NCBI RefSeq assembly: GCF_900637195.1
Contig: NZ_LR134356.1
Coordinates: forward strand, 5,084,001-5,148,000
Length of the DNA: 64,000 nucleotides
DNA from: Mycolicibacterium aurum
GTDB taxonomy: Bacteria > Actinomycetota > Actinomycetes > Mycobacteriales > Mycobacteriaceae
Reading direction: 5' to 3'
Shown here: in pieces, positions 25,752-33,054 of the stretch
Position numbering within the stretch: position 1 is the first letter of the stretch
Layout of the letters: each line of letters starts with the position of its first letter
Notes under the pieces: generated by a model
Told to the model about the DNA's origin: nothing
Database searches by the model: none
The model's input: the letters and a program-made list of their open reading frames with translations, nothing else
Program-made: the position numbers and the translations under genes

Positions 25752-25789
25752 TGAATCAGCGCCCTATGGATGGTGAACGGGAGATGAAC
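25752..25789 (-). promoter_or_regulatory. PHO-box-like repeats upstream of pstS
   Basis: On the + strand TGAAC occurs at 25774 and 25785 and TGAAT at 25752, all in 11-bp register (read on the pstS strand as GTTCA/ATTCA units). Another TGAAC lies at 25733. This is the pattern of OmpR/PhoB-type sites. TATACC at 25689-25694 on the minus strand is a possible -10. Confidence 0.5.
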
Positions 25790-25840
25790 CGGCGAGGGGA
25801 CCGAGACGACGATTCCGCTGCAGGGGTTGAAATCGTCGGA

Positions 25841-25864
25841 TTAACTCAGTACTTATTGAGTCAA
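25841..25864. promoter_or_regulatory. Candidate ArsR operator overlapping the fusion-gene start
   Basis: Arms TTAACTCA (25841-25848) and TGAGTCAA (25857-25864) form an inverted repeat with an 8-base centre, the last base being the A of the start codon. AT-rich palindromes at the start are typical of ArsR autoregulation. Confidence 0.55.
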
Positions 25865-26541
25865 TGTCCACTGAGTCATCCAGCGATCCGAGCCGACGCG
25901 CCGCCGTCTTCGCCGCCCTTGCCGATCCGGTCCGGCTGGCGATCGTCGACCATCTGCTGCCGGCCGACGCCTCTCCGTCGGAACTGTGCGCGGTCCTCGG
26001 GGTTCGGTCGAATCTCCTGGCCCACCACCTGAATCAGCTCAAGAAGTCCGGTGTGGTCCGCCAGTCCCGTTCGGAAGCCGACGGCCGGCGCAGCTATCTC
26101 AGCCTCAACCGCGCGGCTTTGGACGCCCTGGTGCCCAGGACGGAGCGCCTGGCGCACCGCGTCGTGTTCGTCTGCACCCAGAACTCCGCGCGCAGCCAGC
26201 TCGCCGCGGCCATCTGGAACCGCCGCAGCGAACTACCCGCCACCTCTGCGGGCACCCACCCCGCAGCCCGCATCCACCCCGGCGCCGTGGCGGCAGCGCG
26301 CAGGCACAAGCTGCACCTACGGCCCCACACCCCCCGATATCTCGGGGACATATTGGCCGCAGGCGATCTGGTGATCGCGGTCTGTGACAACGCCCATGAG
26401 GAATTGCCCAGCGAGCTAACGCGCCTGCACTGGTCGATCGCCGATCCCGCACGCACCGCTCGAGCCGAGGCGTTCGACACCGCGGTCGGCGAGCTCACCG
26501 AACGGATCCAGCATCTCGTGCCCACCCTGAAGTCCGCCTGA
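25864..26541 (+). CDS. ArsR-type regulator fused to arsenate reductase-like phosphatase
   Basis: A 225-residue two-domain protein. Residues 1-95 form a winged helix (RAAVFAALADPVRLAIVDHL, SNLLAHHLNQLKKSGVV). Residues 98-225 form a low-molecular-weight phosphatase/ArsC domain with the P-loop VCTQNSARS (C104, R110). The regulator half has no obvious As(III)-binding CVC motif, unlike the second ArsR at 27294. It probably senses or processes arsenate and represses its own operon. It begins a plus-strand ars operon and is divergent from pstS. Confidence 0.85.
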   Translation: MSTESSSDPSRRAAVFAALADPVRLAIVDHLLPADASPSELCAVLGVRSNLLAHHLNQLKKSGVVRQSRSEADGRRSYLSLNRAALDALVPRTERLAHRVVFVCTQNSARSQLAAAIWNRRSELPATSAGTHPAARIHPGAVAAARRHKLHLRPHTPRYLGDILAAGDLVIAVCDNAHEELPSELTRLHWSIADPARTARAEAFDTAVGELTERIQHLVPTLKSA

Positions 26542-26555
26542 CCGAGGAGTACGCC

Positions 26556-27236
26556 ATGACCGGCAGCATCACCCCCGACACCCATTCGCACCTGCGCCAC
26601 GACCTGACCATCGATCAGCGCCTGGCGCTGAAGTCCGCCGCGGCCCATCTGGAGACCGAGTTCGACGGAATGTACGGAATCGACACGATCGAGCGATTCC
26701 TGCATTCGTCCTACGACCAGTTCGCCGGGCACGCCAAGATTGCCAACTTCCTCCCGCTGCTCGCCGAACGCTTTGCCCGGCAGCGACTTCGGGCCTTGGC
26801 GAAGGTCGAGGGTAAGCACCACGACGGCAAGCCGACGGTGCTGTTTCTGTGCACCCACAACGCGGGCCGGTCGCAGATGGCGATGGGCTTCTTCACGCAT
26901 CTGGCCGGCGACGCCGCGGTCGCCTGGTCGGGCGGCTCGGAACCGGGACACGAGGTGAACCCCGCGGCCGTAGCTGCCATGGCTGAGTGCGGCATCGACA
27001 TCTCCCGCGAGTATCCCAAACCCTGGACTGACGAGATCGTGCGCGCCGCCGACGTCATCATCACGATGGGCTGCGGCGATGCCTGCCCGGTGTTCCCCGG
27101 GCACCGGTACGAGGAATGGAAGCTCGACGACCCGCACGGGCAAGGGGTTGACGCGGTTCGGCCCATCCGGGACGAGATCGAGCGCCGGGTTCGCGCCTTA
27201 CTCGACGAACTCGACGTGCCGACCGGTGGACGCTGA
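26556..27236 (+). CDS. arsC: Arsenate reductase (arsenate-mycothiol transferase type) with N-terminal helical domain
   Basis: A 226-residue protein. Residues 1-80 form a helical domain found fused to actinobacterial ArsC/phosphatases; residues 94-226 are an LMW-PTP domain with P-loop FLCTHNAGRSQ (C99, R105) and an MGCGDACPVFPG segment. It reduces arsenate using mycothiol and mycoredoxin in related bacteria. An AGGAG site lies 6 bases before the ATG, and the gene follows the fusion gene after 14 bp. Confidence 0.88.
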   Translation: MTGSITPDTHSHLRHDLTIDQRLALKSAAAHLETEFDGMYGIDTIERFLHSSYDQFAGHAKIANFLPLLAERFARQRLRALAKVEGKHHDGKPTVLFLCTHNAGRSQMAMGFFTHLAGDAAVAWSGGSEPGHEVNPAAVAAMAECGIDISREYPKPWTDEIVRAADVIITMGCGDACPVFPGHRYEEWKLDDPHGQGVDAVRPIRDEIERRVRALLDELDVPTGGR

Positions 27237-27278
27237 CAGGGTCAGCCTGCAGGACGGTTGCACGCTGACTTTGATACC

Positions 27279-27292
27279 TGTCAATATAGACA
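27279..27292. promoter_or_regulatory. ArsR operator immediately before the second arsR
   Basis: TGTCAATATAGACA, 4-bp arms around AATATA, ends one base before the ATG at 27294. CAATAT (27282-27287) sits where a leaderless -10 box would lie, so binding would cover the promoter. Confidence 0.55.
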
Positions 27293-27293
27293 A

Positions 27294-27677
27294 ATGTCGA
27301 AATCGCTGGTGATGCCGCACCCGGGAGATTCCCTCGGCCGGGCAGCACTCGACGAAGCCGCGTGCATACCCCTGGCACAGATGTTCAAGGCACTGGGCGA
27401 CCCGGCGCGGCTGCGCCTGCTGAGCCTGATCGCCAGCAACCCTGGCGGTGAGGCCTGCGTCTGCGACATCTCCGGTTCGTTCGACCTGTCCCAACCCACC
27501 ATCTCGCACCACCTCAAGGTTCTTCGGTCCGCCGGAATCCTGGACAGTGAACGACGCGGATCCTGGGTGTATTACCGAGCGATTCCCGAAGCGCTGCAGC
27601 AGCTTTCGACCATACTTCAGGTCGACGGCGGCTCCCCCGCACCATCCGATGCCTGTTCTGAGGAGCCTGGGCGATGA
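27294..27677 (+). CDS. arsR: Arsenite-responsive ArsR repressor
   Basis: A 127-residue ArsR-SmtB protein. The metal-binding motif EACVCDIS (C55 and C57) lies in the recognition-helix region, followed by LSQPTISHHLKVLRSAGIL; C24 is a possible third ligand. The ATG at 27294 is preferred over the upstream 27258 start because it sits right after the operator. It overlaps the ACR3 start by 4 bp. Confidence 0.92.
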   Translation: MSKSLVMPHPGDSLGRAALDEAACIPLAQMFKALGDPARLRLLSLIASNPGGEACVCDISGSFDLSQPTISHHLKVLRSAGILDSERRGSWVYYRAIPEALQQLSTILQVDGGSPAPSDACSEEPGR

Positions 27678-28768
27678 GCACCCCCACCACTGCCGACGAC
27701 TCTGCGGTCGTCAAGAAGCTGTCCGCCCTGGATCGCATGCTGCCGGTCTGGATCGGCATCGCCATGGTCGCAGGCCTGCTCCTGGGCAGGCTCGTTCCCG
27801 GACTCGGGGACGCACTGAGTGCCGTGGAGATCGACGGCATCTCACTGCCCATCGCCGTCGGGCTGCTCGTGATGATGTATCCGGTGCTCGCCAAGGTGCG
27901 CTATGACCGCCTCGATTCGGTGACCGGCGACCGCAAGCTGTTGCTCGCGTCGCTGGTGTTGAACTGGCTGCTCGGCCCGGCGTTGATGTTCGCATTGGCG
28001 TGGCTGATGCTGCCGGACCTGCCGGAGTACCGCACAGGACTGATCATCGTGGGCCTGGCGCGCTGCATCGCGATGGTGATCATCTGGAACGACCTGGCCT
28101 GCGGTGACCGCGAGGCCGCCGCCGTGCTGGTCGCCATCAACTCGGTGTTCCAGGTGTTCATGTTCGCGGTCCTGGGCTGGTTCTATCTCTCCGTGCTGCC
28201 CGGTTGGCTCGGTCTGGAACAGACCACCATCGACACGTCGGTGTGGCAGATAGCGAAATCGGTCCTGATCTTCCTCGGAATTCCTTTGCTGGCAGGGTTT
28301 CTCACCAGACGGTTCGGCGAGAAGGCCAAGGGCCGCGAATGGTACGAGTCCCGGTTCCTGCCCAAGATCGGACCGTGGGCGCTCTATGGGCTGTTGTTCA
28401 CCATCGTCATCCTCTTCGCCCTGCAGGGCGATCAGATCATCGCGCGCCCGTGGGACGTCGCTCGGATCGCGCTCCCGCTGCTGGTCTACTTCGCCGTCAT
28501 GTGGGGCGGCGGCTTCCTGTTGGGCGCGGCGATCGGCCTGGGCTACGAGCGCACCACCACCCTCGCATTCACCGCGGCCGGCAACAACTTCGAGTTGGCC
28601 ATCGCGGTGGCCATCGCCACCTACGGCGTGACCTCAGGGCAGGCGCTGGCCGGGGTGGTGGGGCCGCTCATCGAAGTTCCCGTCCTCGTCGCACTGGTGT
28701 ACGTCTCGCTGGCACTACGTGGTCGATTCGCCCATCGGACTGCCGCCGCGGTCGAGGAGACGCGGTGA
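27674..28768 (+). CDS. acr3: Arsenite efflux transporter, ACR3 family
   Basis: A 364-residue membrane protein with about ten transmembrane helices. LARCIAMVIIWNDLACGD carries C131, the conserved cysteine needed for As(III) transport in ACR3 proteins; AGNNFELAIAVAIA is a second family block. It exports arsenite made by the adjacent reductases. Its ends overlap arsR and the next arsC by 4 bp each, so the three are co-translated. Confidence 0.95.
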   Translation: MSTPTTADDSAVVKKLSALDRMLPVWIGIAMVAGLLLGRLVPGLGDALSAVEIDGISLPIAVGLLVMMYPVLAKVRYDRLDSVTGDRKLLLASLVLNWLLGPALMFALAWLMLPDLPEYRTGLIIVGLARCIAMVIIWNDLACGDREAAAVLVAINSVFQVFMFAVLGWFYLSVLPGWLGLEQTTIDTSVWQIAKSVLIFLGIPLLAGFLTRRFGEKAKGREWYESRFLPKIGPWALYGLLFTIVILFALQGDQIIARPWDVARIALPLLVYFAVMWGGGFLLGAAIGLGYERTTTLAFTAAGNNFELAIAVAIATYGVTSGQALAGVVGPLIEVPVLVALVYVSLALRGRFAHRTAAAVEETR

Positions 28769-29211
28769 CGCAGAGACCGTCCGTGCTGTTCGTCTGTGTG
28801 AAGAACGGCGGGAAATCACAGATGGCCGCGGGCCTGATGCGCCAGTTGGCCGGCGGTGAGATCGACGTGTACTCGGCGGGCACCGCACCGGGAGTGGCAG
28901 TCAACGCGCTCTCGGCGGAGAGCCTGCGCGAGGTGGGCATCGACATCAGCATGGAGAAGCCCAAACCCATTGATGCACAGGTTGTTCGGCAGGTCGACGT
29001 GGTCGTGACGCTGGGGCGGGAAGCCCACGTGGAGCCGGTGGCGGGCACCCGATTCGAGAACTGGGACACCGACGAACCGTCCGACCGCGGAATCGACAGC
29101 ATCGAACGGATGCGCCTGATACGCGACGACATCGCCGACCGGGTTCGCCGCCTCGCCGAACAACTCCGCATCCCACCACCGGAGTTCGATCGCTCTTCGG
29201 CGGCAGGCTGA
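28765..29211 (+). CDS. LMW-phosphatase/arsenate reductase-like protein with C-x5-K P-loop
   Basis: A 148-residue single-domain protein. The P-loop reads FVCVKNGGKSQM: C11 is present but the usual arginine of C-x5-R is lysine (K17). I recall GGKSQ variants among actinobacterial arsenate:mycothiol transferases, so it may still be active, but this is unverified. GTG 28765 overlaps the ACR3 stop. It is the last gene of the ars operon and converges with mshD after 5 bp. Confidence 0.8.
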   Translation: MTQRPSVLFVCVKNGGKSQMAAGLMRQLAGGEIDVYSAGTAPGVAVNALSAESLREVGIDISMEKPKPIDAQVVRQVDVVVTLGREAHVEPVAGTRFENWDTDEPSDRGIDSIERMRLIRDDIADRVRRLAEQLRIPPPEFDRSSAAG

Positions 29212-29216
29212 CCGCT

Positions 29217-30122
29217 TTACGCCCTCGCGTACGCCACGTCGGCGTTGGCGACGTCGAAACCCAAGCGTCGGTAGGTTTTCACCGCGGCGGAGTTGTCGGC
29301 TTCCACGTAGAGCATCACCTGTGCGTCCGGCTCGGACGGCAGAAGACGGTCGGCGAGGTGGTGCAGACCGACCAGCGTTAGCGTCGCACCGAGTCCCCTG
29401 CCCTGCGCGGCGGGATCGACGCCGACCACATAGACCTCACCCAGAGACGCGGAATGCACCTTGGTCCAATGGAATCCGAGCAGATCACCACTGTTCTGGT
29501 CGTGGGCCAGGAACAAGCCGGCAGGATCGAACCAGGGCTCGCCGCGGCGCTCGGCGATATCGGCATCGGTCCAGCCGCCCTGTTCGGGATGCCACGAGAA
29601 CGCCGCGTTGTTCACGCGGAGCACCTCGGCGTCGTCACCCGGGCCGGAGTAGGTGGAGATTCGCACGCCCTCGGCCGACGATGCCGGCGGCAGGCCGGCC
29701 AGAGGCCGCTGCATCTGGAGGAGTTCCCGGACGGCAGTGAGTCCGAGGGACGCCGCAGTGGCGCGCGCAGGCGCGAGGTTGCCGTGGGCCCAGATCCGGG
29801 TGCCGGCGCCGCCCTCGGACAGCGCGGTGCGGATCATCGTCGAGCCGATGCCACGTCGCCGCGCGTCGGGGTGGACCACCACTTCTGCCATGGCGGACTC
29901 GTCGCCACCGGCAGGCGCCAGATTGAGGTAGCCCTGGATCGCGCCGTCGTCGCCGACGGCCACCAGGTGGCGGGTGCGGGTGTGGCTCAGTGCACGAAGC
30001 ACCTGGTCGCCGACGGGTGCGAGCCCGTCGGCTGATGTCGCCTCGGCGATGAGGTCACGGATGAGATGTTGGTCGGCCGGCGAAAGGCTCTGCCGCCACC
30101 CGATCGGTGTCGACGAGCTCAC
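29217..30122 (-). CDS. mshD: Mycothiol synthase MshD
   Basis: A 301-residue protein of two GNAT acetyltransferase domains. It acetylates Cys-GlcN-Ins, the last step of mycothiol synthesis. The first domain has VVHPDARRRGIGSTMIRTAL and the second VVGVDPAAQGRGLGATLTLVG, both acetyl-CoA loops. It corresponds to H37Rv Rv0819. It overlaps glnR by 4 bp, giving a glnR-mshD operon. Mycothiol is the cofactor for the arsenate reductases next door. Confidence 0.95.
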   Translation of the reverse strand: MSSSTPIGWRQSLSPADQHLIRDLIAEATSADGLAPVGDQVLRALSHTRTRHLVAVGDDGAIQGYLNLAPAGGDESAMAEVVVHPDARRRGIGSTMIRTALSEGGAGTRIWAHGNLAPARATAASLGLTAVRELLQMQRPLAGLPPASSAEGVRISTYSGPGDDAEVLRVNNAAFSWHPEQGGWTDADIAERRGEPWFDPAGLFLAHDQNSGDLLGFHWTKVHSASLGEVYVVGVDPAAQGRGLGATLTLVGLHHLADRLLPSEPDAQVMLYVEADNSAAVKTYRRLGFDVANADVAYARA

Positions 30123-30913
30123 TGACTGCGCAGCGCGTCGCCCAGCGCCTCTGGGACGTCGCCGGAATCCAGCGACGCGTCGTCCTCGTAGGGATCGTCG
30201 TCGAGGTCGTCGGGCAGTTCCGCACCGGCGGCCGGTGGCCGGCCGCGTGCGGGGCGGACGGCCTTGTAACCGACGTTGCGCACCGTGCCGATCAACGACT
30301 CGTAGTCCGGGCCGAGCTTGGCGCGCAGCCGCCGTACGTGCACGTCGACGGTGCGGGTGCCGCCGAAGAAGTCGTAGCCCCAGACCTCCTGGAGCAGCTG
30401 GGCGCGCGTGAAGACGCGGCCGGCGTGCTGGGCCAGATACTTGAGGAGCTCGAACTCCTTGTACGTGAGATCCAGCGGGCGGCCACGGAGCCTGGCGGTG
30501 TAGGTGCCCTCGTCGATGACGAGTTCACCAAGGCTGATCTTGCCCAGATTCTCCTGATTGGCCATACCGCCGCGGCGGCCCACCAACAGGCGGAGCCGCG
30601 CGTCGATCTCGGCCGGGCCGGTGCTGGGGAGCAGGATCTCGTCCAGACCCCACTCCACATTGACGGCGACCAGACCACCCTCGTTGACCACCGCGACGAC
30701 CGGCACGGACGTGCCCGTCGTGCCGAGGAGACGACACAGGCCGCGCGCGGCGGCCAGATCGGTGCGCGCATCGACGATGGCAACATCGGCCGTGCCGGCT
30801 TCCAGCAAAGACGAGACTTCGGTGGGTGCGGTGCGCACATTGTGCGCTAGCAAAGACAGTGACGGCAGGACCGATTCCGGGTGCGGGTCAACCGTCAGTA
30901 GTAGTAGATCCAA
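30119..30913 (-). CDS. glnR: GlnR, OmpR-family nitrogen regulator
   Basis: A 264-residue response-regulator-like protein. The N-terminal receiver-like domain (1-120) lacks the normal acidic pocket, as expected for orphan GlnR. The C-terminal winged helix (about 135-235) has DLTYKEFELLKYLAQHAGRV, FTRAQLLQEVWGYDFFGG and TRTVDVHVRRLRAKLG. GlnR activates nitrogen-assimilation genes. It corresponds to Rv0818. Confidence 0.93.
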   Translation of the reverse strand: MDLLLLTVDPHPESVLPSLSLLAHNVRTAPTEVSSLLEAGTADVAIVDARTDLAAARGLCRLLGTTGTSVPVVAVVNEGGLVAVNVEWGLDEILLPSTGPAEIDARLRLLVGRRGGMANQENLGKISLGELVIDEGTYTARLRGRPLDLTYKEFELLKYLAQHAGRVFTRAQLLQEVWGYDFFGGTRTVDVHVRRLRAKLGPDYESLIGTVRNVGYKAVRPARGRPPAAGAELPDDLDDDPYEDDASLDSGDVPEALGDALRSQ

Positions 30914-31102
30914 CTGACCCTCCAGCTCGGTGGAGTTGTTCTCACCCCGACACCGTCAGACATCCTTGTCGCGCGGTGACCTCTGAGATTCATGCCTGAC
31001 ACACGGCCGTTACCCGACCGATAGTTGTCTAACGATAGCGTGCAACCTGCCGGTAAGCCGCGCTGAACGCCCCAGCTCGACAACGTCGGCAACAATGACG
31101 GG

Positions 31103-31897
31103 GTGCGCAAGCTGGTCATCGGTGTCCTCGCCACCCTCACCACGGTGGTGCTCGGCGCCGTCGGTACAGACTTCGGCGCGGCGATCTACGCCGAGTATCG
31201 CCTGGCCAGAAGCGTGCGGGCGGCTGCCGACCTCAGCTGGGACCCGTCGGTGGCGATCCTCGGGTTCCCCTTCATAACCCAAGCTCAGCGGCGGCACTAC
31301 GACGAGGTCGAGATCAAAGCCAGTGGCGTGGATCACCCCGTAGTGGGTAAGGCGTCGCTGGAAGCGACCATGCATTCGGTGGGCCTCGGCGACTCCTGGC
31401 TGGTGCCACCGGACGCGACGCTGACGGTCGGCAAGCTGGAGAGCCGGATCATCATCGACTCCACCCACGTGGGCCGGTACATGGGAATCCCCGACCTGCT
31501 TGTCGAGGCACCGACCAGGGAGACCGAGGATTCCACCGGCGGCACCACCGAGTCGGGCATTTCGAGCAACTACGGGCTGGTGTTCACCGGGACCCCCGAC
31601 AAAGCCGGCTTTCATGAGCGGGTCAGCATCGCCGTCGATCTGTCCATCACCGGCCCGGAGGCGACCACCCTGGTCCTCACGGCGACCGGCGTCCTGACGG
31701 AGCCGGGCACCGCCGGCCAGGCGGTGCCCGAGGACAAGGTGGACGCGGTCCTCTCGGCGTTCTCCACCGAACTGCCCGGGCAGAAGCTGCCGTTCGGCAT
31801 TACGCCGACCAGCGAGGGGGCGCGCGGCTCCGACATCATCATCGAAGGCATCGCCGAGGGAGTAACCATCGAGCTCGACGAGTTCCGACTGTCATGA
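31103..31897 (+). CDS. lmeA: LmeA-like lipomannan elongation factor (DUF2993)
   Basis: A 264-residue secreted or anchored protein with one N-terminal hydrophobic segment (KLVIGVLATLTTVVLGAVG) and the DUF2993 domain. In M. smegmatis LmeA binds phospholipid and is needed to lengthen the mannan backbone of lipomannan. It matches H37Rv Rv0817c by position. GTG start; divergent from glnR. It overlaps the thioredoxin gene by 4 bp. Confidence 0.85.
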   Translation: MRKLVIGVLATLTTVVLGAVGTDFGAAIYAEYRLARSVRAAADLSWDPSVAILGFPFITQAQRRHYDEVEIKASGVDHPVVGKASLEATMHSVGLGDSWLVPPDATLTVGKLESRIIIDSTHVGRYMGIPDLLVEAPTRETEDSTGGTTESGISSNYGLVFTGTPDKAGFHERVSIAVDLSITGPEATTLVLTATGVLTEPGTAGQAVPEDKVDAVLSAFSTELPGQKLPFGITPTSEGARGSDIIIEGIAEGVTIELDEFRLS

Positions 31898-32325
31898 GTT
31901 CTTCCTGGATCGTCGTCGTGGCGGTGCTCATCGCCGCATTCGGGGTGGCCTTCGTGGTCGGACGGCTGATGACCTTGCGGTCCGGCCTTCTCAAGGGTGC
32001 CGCGGAGTGGCCCGCCCTCGACGACAGCGACATCAGCGCGCTGGGCCTGTCGACGAGCGGCCCGACCGTCCTGCACTTCAGCGCCGACTGGTGTGGACCG
32101 TGTGCGGGCGTGCGCCGAGTGGTCGACCAGGTGTGCGCGGATCTCCCCGAAGTCGCTCACGTGGAGATCGACATGGACGCCAAACCCGAGGCGGCGCGCA
32201 TGCTTTCGGTGCTGTCTCTGCCCACCACGTTCATCTTCGACGCCGACGGTCGGCAGCGGTACCGCGCCTCTGGCGTGCCGACGGCCGCTGACCTGCGCTC
32301 CGCCCTGCAGCCGCTGTTGGCTTGA
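31894..32325 (+). CDS. Membrane-anchored thioredoxin-fold protein
   Basis: A 143-residue protein: one transmembrane helix (residues 5-25), then a thioredoxin domain with active site ADWCGPCAG (C67, C70), and VLSLPTTFIFDADG near the cis-proline. With the tail outside it would act as a periplasmic disulfide reductase. It matches Rv0816c. It ends only 30 bp before the polycysteine leader of the sulfur operon, perhaps a functional link through thiols. Confidence 0.9.
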   Translation: MSSSWIVVVAVLIAAFGVAFVVGRLMTLRSGLLKGAAEWPALDDSDISALGLSTSGPTVLHFSADWCGPCAGVRRVVDQVCADLPEVAHVEIDMDAKPEAARMLSVLSLPTTFIFDADGRQRYRASGVPTAADLRSALQPLLA

Positions 32326-32341
32326 TCACCCCGTCTTTGGG

Positions 32342-32347
32342 TAAGCT
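32342..32347 (+). promoter_or_regulatory. -10 box of the polycysteine leader transcript
   Basis: TAAGCT (TANNNT) ends seven bases before the GTG at 32355, so transcription would start at or next to the start codon. A TTGATC lies upstream at 32322. Confidence 0.6.
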
Positions 32348-32354
32348 GTCAGCC

Positions 32355-32447
32355 GTGTCACCCCGCCTCGAGCTTGTGCTCACCAAGCGCCGCGCAGTCG
32401 ATCTGTGCCGCGTTGCGGGTTGTTGCTGTTGTTGTTACTGCTGCTGA
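32355..32447 (+). CDS. Polycysteine leader peptide (30 aa), cysteine-responsive attenuator
   Basis: Leaderless frame from GTG 32355 to TGA 32445-32447. The last ten residues read AGCCCCCYCC, seven cysteines in the final eight codons, with another Cys at residue 18. Leaderless polycysteine peptides that sense cysteine supply and control downstream operons are known in mycobacteria. If cysteine-tRNA is scarce the ribosome stalls in the Cys run, changing access to the next ribosome site at about 32523 (ACAGGAG). A short hairpin GGCCG/CGGCC lies at 32484-32497. The downstream genes (DUF4395, rhodanese, SseC) are sulfur genes. Confidence 0.85.
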   Translation: MSPRLELVLTKRRAVDLCRVAGCCCCCYCC

Positions 32448-32483
32448 GTAGCCGCGCCCTCGTTCGCGCCGCACTCTGCGACC

Positions 32484-32497
32484 GGCCGTGATCGGCC
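32484..32497 (+). promoter_or_regulatory. Hairpin between polycysteine leader and DUF4395 gene
   Basis: GGCCG-TGAT-CGGCC, a 5-bp stem with a 4-base loop, 36 bases after the leader stop and about 26 before the downstream ribosome site. A plausible part of the attenuation fold. Confidence 0.4.
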
Positions 32498-32536
32498 CGC
32501 CGCGCCCCAGCCATACCGGACAACAGGAGCAGATCT

Positions 32537-33013
32537 ATGCCGACCATCACCGAGAGCCGCGCACCCGCACAGGTCGATGTGCGAGGTCCGCGTTTCGTCG
32601 CCTGGGTCACCACCGCGGTACTGGTCGTCGCGCTGCTGGTGTCGGCGCAGAGCCTGACAGCCGCCGCGGTCATCCTCGGTGTCCAGGCTGCGGTGTTCGC
32701 GATCGGAGCGCTCCTGGGTCCACGCCGGCATCCGTACGGTCTGCTCTTCGCCGCGCTGATCGCGCCCCGGCTCGGACCCGTCACGGACCGCGAGCCGGTA
32801 CCGCCGCTGAAGTTCGCCCAACTCGTCGGCTTCGTCTTCGCCACCGTCGGCGCCGTGGGTTTCGCCGGCGGTATCGCACCGCTGGGTCTGGCCGCCACGG
32901 CCCTCGCACTCGTGGCGGCGCTGCTCAATGCAGCCTTCGGCATCTGCCTGGGCTGCCAGCTCTACCCGCTCGTCGCTCGGCTTCGCCCGAAGTCGTCCAC
33001 CACCACCGCATGA
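32537..33013 (+). CDS. DUF4395 membrane protein
   Basis: A 158-residue protein with about four hydrophobic helices (AWVTTAVLVVALLVSA, AVILGVQAAVFAIGALLG, FAQLVGFVFATVGAVGFAGG and ALALVAALLNAAFGI). A conserved CLGC pair lies near residue 145 (FGICLGCQLYPL). DUF4395 proteins commonly lie next to rhodaneses, so a role in sulfur-compound transport or handling is likely but unproven. It is the first gene after the cysteine attenuator, with ribosome site ACAGGAG. Confidence 0.8.
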   Translation: MPTITESRAPAQVDVRGPRFVAWVTTAVLVVALLVSAQSLTAAAVILGVQAAVFAIGALLGPRRHPYGLLFAALIAPRLGPVTDREPVPPLKFAQLVGFVFATVGAVGFAGGIAPLGLAATALALVAALLNAAFGICLGCQLYPLVARLRPKSSTTTA

Positions 33014-33054
33014 ACCCCTAACCCGCTCCACGAGCAATCGAAAGGATCTCCCAC

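Noticed and set aside
32421..32447. Poly-Cys codon run as a simple-sequence artefact
   Set aside because: The run is in frame with a correctly placed start and -10 box, ends at a stop, mixes TGC and TGT codons, and sits upstream of sulfur genes; this fits a known attenuator type.
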